From: CAYPEL01 sp964409635
Lineage (GTDB): Bacteria; Pseudomonadota; Gammaproteobacteria; DSM-19610
Direction: 5' to 3'
DNA: 20,221 bases
Assembly (NCBI GenBank): GCA_964409635.1
Contig: CAYPEL010000035.1
Span: 1 to 20,221, forward strand
Shown here: in pieces, positions 9,322 to 14,772 of the stretch
Layout of the letters: each line of letters opens with the position of its first letter
How positions within the stretch are numbered: the stretch's first letter is position 1
Position numbers and translations under genes: made by a program
Notes under the pieces: generated by a model
Told to the model about the DNA's origin: nothing
What the model saw: only the letters and a program-made list of their open reading frames with translations
Database searches by the model: none

Positions 9322-10155
9322 ATGGGACTCAACATAATAAGCCAACAGGCATCAATTCAATCTTCAATGGTCTTTCGTGCTCGCGCCTTCAGCTACCTGC
9401 CAGGGCAAACTATACGCGTGCATACACTTGGCCGGTTCAGCGTACAGATTGACGGTCAGCCACTCGCTGCATCACGTTTGCGTCAACACAAACCACTCGA
9501 ACTGGTGCAGGCTATTATTTCTCTGGGTGGGCGGGATGTCAGCGCCGATTTAATCTGTCATTCACTCTGGCCGGATGCAGAAGGTGATGATGGCGCTAAT
9601 GCTTTAGATGTAACCCTGCACCGTACACGGCGTTTACTTGAATACCCAGATGCAATTACCGCACGGGGCGGACGCTACTCAATCAATAATGAGCGCGTCT
9701 GGGTCGACGCCTGGGTATTTGAACGATTGCTCAATCAGGTTGACCGCACCTTAATGCTGTCAAAAGGACAAGCCGTTTCAAAACGTACCGGACAACTCCT
9801 CAACCGCGCGTTACTATTATACCAAGGTGCTTTTCTATCACGCGAGCAGATCAAACCCTGGAACCTGTCCCTAAGGGAACGTCTGCGGAGCAAGCTGTTA
9901 CGCTGTATTATTGATGTCGGCCGGGTAGCGGAAAAAAATAAAGCCTGGCCGCTTGCCATTGCGTTCTATAAGAAAGGACTCGAAATTGAAACCTTCGCGG
10001 AAATACTTTATCAACGCCTGATGATTTGTTACCAGCAAACCGGACGCAAAGCAGAAGCACTGTCGATCTATCAACGTTGCCGCGCAAACCTATCCAGCGG
10101 CCTATGCATTGCTCCTTCGCCGGAAACCGAACAGATTCGCGCAAGCCTGTACTAA
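9322..10155 (+). CDS. SARP-like transcriptional activator (winged helix + BTAD)
   Basis: The protein is 277 residues from the ATG at 9322, chosen because AGGAAGA lies at 9306-9312, nine bases upstream. An upstream in-frame GTG at 9235 would add 29 residues and lacks such a site. Residues 31-122 form an OmpR/SARP-type winged helix (IRVHTLGRFSVQIDGQPL, then the recognition region NALDVTLHRTRRLLEY and the wing GGRYSIN). Residues 129-277 form a bacterial transcriptional activation domain of TPR-like helices (ALLLYQGAFL, LAIAFYKKGLEIE, LYQRLMICYQQTGRKAEALSIY). There is no NB-ARC ATPase or sensor domain, so it resembles small SARPs. Family members bind direct heptamer repeats at 11-bp spacing, and such a pair occurs 130 bases downstream. 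It probably activates the downstream CTERM/dockerin locus; this is inference from position. Confidence 0.85.
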   Translation: MGLNIISQQASIQSSMVFRARAFSYLPGQTIRVHTLGRFSVQIDGQPLAASRLRQHKPLELVQAIISLGGRDVSADLICHSLWPDAEGDDGANALDVTLHRTRRLLEYPDAITARGGRYSINNERVWVDAWVFERLLNQVDRTLMLSKGQAVSKRTGQLLNRALLLYQGAFLSREQIKPWNLSLRERLRSKLLRCIIDVGRVAEKNKAWPLAIAFYKKGLEIETFAEILYQRLMICYQQTGRKAEALSIYQRCRANLSSGLCIAPSPETEQIRASLY

Positions 10156-10182
10156 CTCCACACAACCCCTCCAACCCCTACT

Positions 10183-10217
10183 AAAACGCCAGCTTCTATG
10201 CTGGCGTTTTGCTTTTA
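10183..10217 (+). terminator. Intrinsic terminator after the SARP-like gene
   Basis: A perfect stem AAAACGCCAGC (10183-10193) and GCTGGCGTTTT (10200-10210) encloses a six-base loop and is followed by GCTTTTA. It lies 28 bases after the stop codon. It separates the regulator from the downstream locus and implies a new promoter after it. Confidence 0.9.
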
Positions 10218-10285
10218 TATGTTTTCTCTTTGTTTGATAAGGATATTTCATATATCTATCGATTTGCGTTACAAAACTGGCGTTA

Positions 10286-10303
10286 TGTAAGTCATCTGTA
10301 AGT
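10286..10303 (+). promoter_or_regulatory. Direct heptamer repeats, candidate SARP operator
   Basis: TGTAAGT occurs at 10286-10292 and again at 10297-10303, separated by four bases, so the spacing is 11 bp. This is the arrangement described for SARP binding sites. A poor -10 candidate (CAAGAT, 10314-10319) starts about ten bases after the second copy. The site lies just after the regulator's terminator and about 50 bases before the first downstream ORF. The assignment rests on geometry only. Confidence 0.4.
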
Positions 10304-10355
10304 TACCCCGTGACAAGATGGCCCCGTACTAAAAAACCAGTCACCGGAGAATTAG

Positions 10356-10583
10356 GTGGAAAATTACATAGTTCGAATTTACCGGCGCGATGACAACGAT
10401 GCACAAACTGTTGTCGGGATGTTGGAAAACGTGGAAACACAACGGCAACAACCGTTCCACAATCTGGTGACACTAACAAAACTACTAACCGGCCGAAGTG
10501 GTGGGAATGCAGGGAGCACAAAGCCTGATGACTCCTCTCCTCTCTCTCCTCTCCATCAGGCAACCATCACCAAAGCCGGGTAG
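10356..10583 (+). CDS. Small conserved-looking protein at the head of the CTERM locus
   Basis: A GTG start at 10356 is preceded by GGAGA (10345-10349), six bases away. The 75-residue product begins MENYIVRIYRRDDNDAQTVV and continues with a second strand-like stretch (GMLENVETQRQQPFHNLVTL). The pattern of a short beta strand, RIYRRD, then VGxxExV and F-NL resembles a family of small hypothetical proteins I have a loose memory of in similar loci; I do not claim a function. The last 31 codons coincide exactly with the first structured hairpin (10489-10579), so the C-terminal serine/proline-rich tail may be a by-product of RNA structure. The 3' half of the ORF is duplicated in degenerate, non-coding form around 10616-10710. 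There is no signal peptide. Confidence 0.6.
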   Translation: MENYIVRIYRRDDNDAQTVVGMLENVETQRQQPFHNLVTLTKLLTGRSGGNAGSTKPDDSSPLSPLHQATITKAG

Positions 10584-10593
10584 CTAGTTTTAC
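10446..10593 (+). repeat. Direct repeat unit 1 (3' part of small ORF plus hairpin)
   Basis: This is the first of two imperfect tandem copies of about 150 bases, offset by 179-180. It covers the PFHNLVTL coding segment, the hairpin, and a downstream TAGTTTTACTT tail. A 55-base block before the pyrimidine loop aligns with copy 2 without gaps; one single-base indel lies further upstream. Confidence 0.85.
10489..10579 (+). ncRNA. Structured hairpin element, copy 1
   Basis: This 91-nt element has three nested stems. The outer stem is CCGGC (10489-10493) with GCCGG (10575-10579). The middle stem is GTGGTGG (10498-10504) with CCATCAC (10564-10570). The apical stem is GCCTGATG (10523-10530) with CATCAGGC (10554-10561). 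The apical loop is 23 nt, all C and T except its first base, and contains CTCCTCT units. An 18-nt bulge on the 5' side contains GGGAGC, which could pair with CTCC in the loop as a pseudoknot. It overlaps the end of the small ORF. Whether it acts as RNA is inferred from covariation with copy 2. Confidence 0.6.
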
Positions 10594-10624
10594 TTTTAAA
10601 CAGAATTGAATAGAAATGCAGATG

Positions 10625-10773
10625 CAGGAACCACTCTACAATCTGATAACACCGAATAAGACTATTGTCCGGCCAAGGTGCTGGGAAAGCTCGGAGCGTA
10701 CTGTCTGATGACTCCTCTCTCCTCTCTCCTCTCTGTCAGACGACCAGCGCCAAGGCCGGATAAGTAGTTTTAC
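10625..10773 (+). repeat. Direct repeat unit 2 (degenerate, non-coding)
   Basis: This second tandem copy matches unit 1 at 10446-10593. The translated trace EPLYNLIT corresponds to QPFHNLVT of unit 1, but the frame stops at TGA at 10706-10708 after a 30-codon ORF from ATG 10616 with no good ribosome binding site. The copy has lost coding capacity but kept the hairpin, which suggests selection on the structure. Confidence 0.85.
10669..10759 (+). ncRNA. Structured hairpin element, copy 2
   Basis: This element has the same 91-nt length and fold as copy 1. The outer stem is CCGGCC (10669-10674) with GGCCGG (10754-10759). An AA/AA internal loop follows. The middle stem is GGTGCTGG (10677-10684) with CCAGCGCC (10744-10751). 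The apical stem is GTCTGATG (10703-10710) with TGTCAGAC (10734-10741), ending in two G-T wobbles. The 23-nt loop holds three exact CTCCTCT heptamers and forms a 20-base mirror repeat. Relative to copy 1, a C-G pair of the apical stem has become T-A, and a G-T wobble in the middle stem has become C-G. It lies in the leader of the next gene, ending 35 bases before its ribosome binding site, so it could be a 5'-UTR control element. Confidence 0.6.
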
Positions 10774-10805
10774 TTAAGAATAATAATTTGTTTGGGGGAA
10801 TCATA

Positions 10806-11288
10806 ATGAAACGGTCAACTAGCTTAGTATTACTCACGGCTCTTTACTTGACGGTAATGGTAAGTCAAAACGCACTCGCACAAAGAATATCTTTCGAGGA
10901 ATTCCAAAAATACGAAACACAAAGTGAAACCTCAAACTTCGTCACTACTGTTCGTAAAGCCGCTACGGTATGGATAGACGAAAGCAATGAGGCCAGTGCG
11001 CATAGTGCGACATCATGGGGATCTTCATTGGCAGACCGTAACAGTAAAAAACACTGGCGGCACCTTTGGAAAGATCACTCTCAACAGCGGTCAGTATTCA
11101 CACCATCTGACAGTGCCACCGATAGTGGCATTTTGATACCACATGACCGCCCAGTAATCGATGAATCAATCAATCATTTCCCTGCCATTGACGCCCAGGT
11201 TTCAGCCGTTCCGATTCCGGGTGCTTTTTTATTATTTGGCTCAGGATTAATTGGCTTTACAGCAATCGCCCGTAAGAGGCGCAAGTGA
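10806..11288 (+). CDS. Exported protein with VPLPA-type C-terminal sorting signal, unknown function
   Basis: The ATG at 10806 is preceded by GGGGGA (10794-10799). The product is 160 residues. It has an N-terminal signal peptide (MKRSTSLVLLTALYLTVMVS, cleavage likely after NALA) and a polar middle rich in Ser, His and Arg with no domain I recognise. The C-terminus is a sorting signal: VPIPGAFLLFGSGLIGF, then a basic tail ARKRRK. This tripartite end (VPxPA-like motif, hydrophobic helix, Arg/Lys cluster) is the VPLPA-CTERM variant of PEP-CTERM signals, processed by an exosortase in the inner membrane. No exosortase gene is in the window. It is the first gene after the tandem hairpins and probably heads an operon with the CHRD gene 38 bases downstream. 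Confidence 0.85.
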   Translation: MKRSTSLVLLTALYLTVMVSQNALAQRISFEEFQKYETQSETSNFVTTVRKAATVWIDESNEASAHSATSWGSSLADRNSKKHWRHLWKDHSQQRSVFTPSDSATDSGILIPHDRPVIDESINHFPAIDAQVSAVPIPGAFLLFGSGLIGFTAIARKRRK

Positions 11289-11326
11289 CATTTCTTTAAC
11301 ATGATGACAATCAGGAGTTGAGACAA

Positions 11327-11875
11327 ATGAAACATTTGAAGTTACTGCGGTTAATACCGCTGATGCTCATATTTAATACCTCTTTGAGCAACGCCAGTAT
11401 CGTACATTTTCAGGTCGCACTGACCGGTTTTCAGGAAACAGACGGCGCTGGCAATTTCAATTTAGGTGATCCGGATGGATTTGGCGTAGCAGATCTTGTG
11501 ATTGATACGGATGCCGATACGATAGACTGGAATTTTATGGTATCAGGTGTTGAAATGATTACTGCCGCCCACATTCATTTTGCACCGGTGGGCAGCAACG
11601 GCGATATAGTCGTCGGTTTTGGAGCCTTGAGCGGTAGCCTTAATGGCCTGTTTGATAGCCCCCTGGATGACATAGTAGCAAACCCAACGGACTACTACGT
11701 TAACCTCCACAACAGTGATTTCCCGGCAGGTGCATTACGCGGCCAACTCGGCAACCCACTCATTATTGTAGACCCACCTTCTGCAGTTCCAGTACCAGCT
11801 GCAATCTGGCTATTTGGCTCCGGCTTGATCGGCATGACCGGCATAGCGAGAAGAAAACGATTAAAAGTATCGTGA
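11327..11875 (+). CDS. CHRD-domain protein with VPLPA-CTERM signal
   Basis: The ATG at 11327 is chosen because AGGAG (11313-11317) lies nine bases upstream. The 182-residue product has a signal peptide (MKHLKLLRLIPLMLIFNTSL, cleavage near SNA). About residues 25-140 form a CHRD domain, recognised by LTGFQETDGAG, AAHIHFAPVGSNGDIVVGFG and the terminal YYVNLHNSDFPAGALRGQL. CHRD domains are named from chordin and occur in secreted bacterial proteins; their biochemical role is poorly known. The C-terminus AVPVPAAIWLFGSGLIGM followed by ARRKR is a clear VPLPA-CTERM sorting signal. It lies in the same operon as the preceding CTERM protein. It is probably processed at the membrane and displayed or released by the exosortase pathway. 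Confidence 0.9.
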   Translation: MKHLKLLRLIPLMLIFNTSLSNASIVHFQVALTGFQETDGAGNFNLGDPDGFGVADLVIDTDADTIDWNFMVSGVEMITAAHIHFAPVGSNGDIVVGFGALSGSLNGLFDSPLDDIVANPTDYYVNLHNSDFPAGALRGQLGNPLIIVDPPSAVPVPAAIWLFGSGLIGMTGIARRKRLKVS

Positions 11876-12010
11876 ATCACCTATAGCAAAACGAATCGAG
11901 GAATCATTCCTCTGATCCCATTTGATTTTTGAAATGCTTTTTTAATTAACAGCAAACAATTGTCTGGGTAATTTATACACATCGTTATTTTCTAGTTAGG
12001 AGAAGCAATA

Positions 12011-12603
12011 ATGTTTAACATGCTAAGCAAAAAAATAGTTGGTTTTCTGGCATTGTCGAATCTGGTTATATCAACTACATTCGCCGCAACAATATCTCTG
12101 ACACCAAGCAGCTCATCTGTCAATTTAGGTGAACAGGTTGTCCTGACTTAAACATGGATTTTTCTGACGACCCTACATTGGGCGGCGGACTGGATATATT
12201 TTATAATAGTAGCCTTCTGGAATTTGTTTCTTTTGTACTGGATCCAAACTTAGGCAGCGATCCCGATTTCACTAGAGATCCAGATGATCTGGGTGATAAA
12301 CTCGAAGGCCTCGCATTTGGAGAGTTTGGCGGACTAACCGGCCCTGCCCGGGTTGGAACACTGACCTTTAATACTAAAATGCAAGCAGGCACCGCAAACT
12401 TCACTATGGATACAACCACTAATACCCTGGTCGGTGGGTTTGTATCTGGAGTTACTTTCCTAGCACAGACTCCAGAGTTTATTGGTGCTTCAGTCGATTT
12501 AACCGATTTAACGTCACCGACAGTGGTACCGGTACCGGCTGCAGTTTGGTTATTTGGATCAGGTCTAGTGGGTCTTGCGGGCATTGCCAGACGCAAAAAA
12601 TAG
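12011..12603 (+). pseudogene. Cohesin-like protein with VPLPA-CTERM signal, frameshifted
   Basis: The ATG at 12011 follows AGGAGAAG (11998-12005). The first 46 codons encode a signal peptide (LSKKIVGFLALSNLVISTTF then AA) and the first strand of a cohesin-like fold (TPSSSSVNLGEQVVLT). A TAA then stops the frame at 12149-12151. The protein continues in the next frame from about 12152: NMDFSDDPTLGGGLDIFYNS, LAFGEFGGLTGPARVGTLTF, and a final VPVPAAVWLFGSGLVGLAG plus ARRKK sorting signal. Adding one base near 12148-12150 (CTG ACT T-A AAC) would restore a single protein of about 197 residues, so this is a one-base deletion or a sequence error. The ATG at 12154, two bases past the stop, has no ribosome binding site and would yield an unexported fragment. 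Cohesins bind dockerins, and two dockerin proteins lie directly downstream. Confidence 0.8.
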
Positions 12604-12616
12604 TTTCATAATACAT

Positions 12617-12638
12617 AAAGGGGTCTGACCCCTTTTTT
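12617..12638 (+). terminator. Intrinsic terminator after the cohesin-like gene
   Basis: The stem AAAGGGGT (12617-12624) pairs with ACCCCTTT (12628-12635) over a CTG loop and runs into six T bases, followed by CCTTTTTT. It lies 14 bases after the stop codon at 12601-12603. Confidence 0.88.
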
Positions 12639-12646
12639 CCTTTTTT

Positions 12647-12677
12647 AACCGCGATGGATACAGCGTCTATCGCGGTT
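12647..12677. repeat. Inverted repeat behind the terminator
   Basis: AACCGCGAT (12647-12655) and ATCGCGGTT (12669-12677) form a perfect 9-bp stem with a 13-base loop, directly after the T-run of the preceding terminator. It may be a second hairpin of the terminator region or an operator for the next gene. The remaining sequence to 12805 shows no clear promoter. Confidence 0.5.
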
Positions 12678-12805
12678 ATAACCGCTCCAGGTTCTCACAA
12701 ATTAACCAGAAGTTCCTTAGTATTTGTACTATCTGATCCAGCCAGTTAGTCAGCGGCATCGAATACGACTAGTGGATGACATGCATTAAGTTATTGGAGG
12801 ACGGC

Positions 12806-14680
12806 ATGAAACAACTATCGAATGGTCTTTTTTACACACTAACTCTGATACTGTTCAGTTTATCTTACACACCCACAATCACCGAAGCTGCGCAGACAGA
12901 ATCCTCTGTCGACTGTGATGAGGGTGTGATCGTAGAACCAATTCAAATGACCTATGGCGATCACACTATTGGTTGCGCTATCGTACCGGCCGCTGACCTT
13001 GACCAATTTAGCTTCTCTGGATTAGCTGGTGACCATGTACGAATCAATGTCCATGGTACAACTGCCTTTTTTGACCCATTACTAGAAATCCGTGACCCGG
13101 ATGGCACAGTAATAATTAACGGGGCAGCAGATGGTGCTTTTTGTGTAGGAAGTTCAGGTGGATGCACATTCTCAAGTGAAATAACACTTAGCCGTTCTGG
13201 CACCTATTTCTTAGCATTATCAGATTCAGGAACTAATGAAGCAGGAAATTTTACTTTACAATTAGAGCAGATCTTACCCGCACAAACATCGCCCGTAGTT
13301 AACTATGATGCATCGATGAGTGACAACATTAGTCCTTCGACTGATATTGATCATTACACGTTTAACGGGGCCGCTGGAACTGACATTCGTATCAATGTGC
13401 TCGGCATCACTGCTTTTTTTGATCCCGCTATCGAAATTAGAGACCCAAATGGCACAATTGTCATTGATAGCGTAGTAGATAATGCTTTTTGTACTGGTTC
13501 CTCAGGTGGGTGTTCGTTCACAGTGGATGTTTCACTGGTAATTACAGGATCATACTCAGTCGTCCTCTATGACAGTAGCACTAATGAAACCGGAAACTAT
13601 CAACTCAGCCTGTGGTGCTTGTCAGGGGCCTGTGATAGTGACGGCGACGGCACACCCGATCCGGATGCACCAATACTTACATATATAACACCAGTTATTG
13701 ATGCTATCAGTCCTGCCGTTGACGGTGACTTTTTTACCTTCAATGCAACTGTTGGCACTGACATCCGTTTCAATGTGCTCGGCACCACTGCTTTTTTTGA
13801 TCCCGCCATAGAAATTAGAGACCCAAATGGCACAGTTGTTGTCAATGGTGTAGTTGATAGTGCTTTTTGTACTGGTACTTCAGGAGGGTGTTCATTCTCA
13901 GTAGATATTACACCAGCTATCACTGGTGCTTATACAGCTATCTTCTATGACAGCAGCACCAATGAAACCGGAAACTATCAAATTAGTCTATGGTGCTTAT
14001 CAGGAACCTGCGATAGTGACAACGATGGCTTACCGGATGGAGACATTCAAATCATTGACTATGGAGAAACGGTAGTTGACCAAATTACCCCAGCAGTGGA
14101 TGGCGATTTCTTCGTGTATTCCGGAACTGCAGGCGATGACATCCGTTTCAATGTACTTGGCACCACCGCCTTTTTTGATCCCGCTATCGAAATTAGAGAC
14201 CCAAATGGCACAGTTGTCGTCAATGGTGTAGTTGATAATGCTTTTTGCACTGGTACTTCAGGAGGGTGTTCATTCTCAATAGATTTAAATCCAGCTTTAA
14301 ACGGTGCCTACTCGGTCATACTCTACGACACAGGTACTAATGAAGCTGGCAATTACCAGATCAGCCTGCAGTGCTTGTTCGGAACTTGTTTAAATCTGAC
14401 CCCGCCGTTGGTCTGTGTGGATAACTGCAGCGAAGTAGCAAATGCAGATCAGCGTGACACCGATGGTGATGGGATAGGTAACATCTGCGACCCTGACCTT
14501 GACGGTGATGGCGCAGTAAACTTCAGCGATCTTGCAATGATGAAATCCGTGTTTTTCACAAGCGATGCGAATTCGGATCTGAACGGTGATGGTGGCGTAA
14601 ATTTCGCTGATCTTGCTATACTGAAATCCTTATTCTTCAGTCCACCTGGACCATCATGTTTTATACCTAATAGTCCATAG
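12806..14680 (+). CDS. Secreted protein with four PPC-like repeats, TSP3-like segment and type I dockerin
   Basis: The ATG at 12806 has GGAGG at 12796-12800, five bases away; an earlier in-frame ATG at 12776 has none. The 624-residue protein starts with a signal peptide (hydrophobic FYTLTLILFSLSY, cleavage near TEA). Four tandem repeats of about 110-125 residues follow, roughly 45-155, 161-283, 287-412 and 413-528. Each has DxDxFxF, GTTAFFDP, IEIRDPNGT, AFCTGSSGGCSF and TNETGNYQ, resembling pre-peptidase C-terminal (PPC) beta-sandwich domains with a conserved cysteine pair. Repeats 2 and 3 end in CDSDGDG-type calcium loops. A TSP3-like segment (CVDNCSEVANADQRDTDGDG) leads into a two-repeat dockerin: DLDGDGAVNFSDLAMMKSVF and DLNGDGGVNFADLAILKSLF. 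There is no CTERM signal, so surface retention would rely on a cohesin such as the one upstream. No catalytic domain is seen. Confidence 0.88.
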   Translation: MKQLSNGLFYTLTLILFSLSYTPTITEAAQTESSVDCDEGVIVEPIQMTYGDHTIGCAIVPAADLDQFSFSGLAGDHVRINVHGTTAFFDPLLEIRDPDGTVIINGAADGAFCVGSSGGCTFSSEITLSRSGTYFLALSDSGTNEAGNFTLQLEQILPAQTSPVVNYDASMSDNISPSTDIDHYTFNGAAGTDIRINVLGITAFFDPAIEIRDPNGTIVIDSVVDNAFCTGSSGGCSFTVDVSLVITGSYSVVLYDSSTNETGNYQLSLWCLSGACDSDGDGTPDPDAPILTYITPVIDAISPAVDGDFFTFNATVGTDIRFNVLGTTAFFDPAIEIRDPNGTVVVNGVVDSAFCTGTSGGCSFSVDITPAITGAYTAIFYDSSTNETGNYQISLWCLSGTCDSDNDGLPDGDIQIIDYGETVVDQITPAVDGDFFVYSGTAGDDIRFNVLGTTAFFDPAIEIRDPNGTVVVNGVVDNAFCTGTSGGCSFSIDLNPALNGAYSVILYDTGTNEAGNYQISLQCLFGTCLNLTPPLVCVDNCSEVANADQRDTDGDGIGNICDPDLDGDGAVNFSDLAMMKSVFFTSDANSDLNGDGGVNFADLAILKSLFFSPPGPSCFIPNSP

Positions 14681-14772
14681 CATAGATAACAGTTAAAGCT
14701 TTCAGATTTATTTTTACTTTTTACTGACAAATACCAACAATTGATCTAATTTTAATACAAGAGAATTTTAAA

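Noticed and set aside
10446..10773. CRISPR array or insertion sequence as explanation for the tandem repeats
   Set aside because: There are only two degenerate copies of about 150 bp, with no regular spacers, no transposase, no target-site duplication and no terminal inverted repeats beyond the hairpin stems.
11898..11912. GAGGAAT-C-ATTCCTC hairpin after the CHRD gene
   Set aside because: The stem is short with a one-base centre and has no T-run directly behind it, so I do not call a terminator.
12154..12603. Independent gene starting at ATG 12154
   Set aside because: It lacks a signal peptide although it ends in a sorting signal, has no ribosome binding site, and directly continues the cohesin-like sequence begun at 12011.
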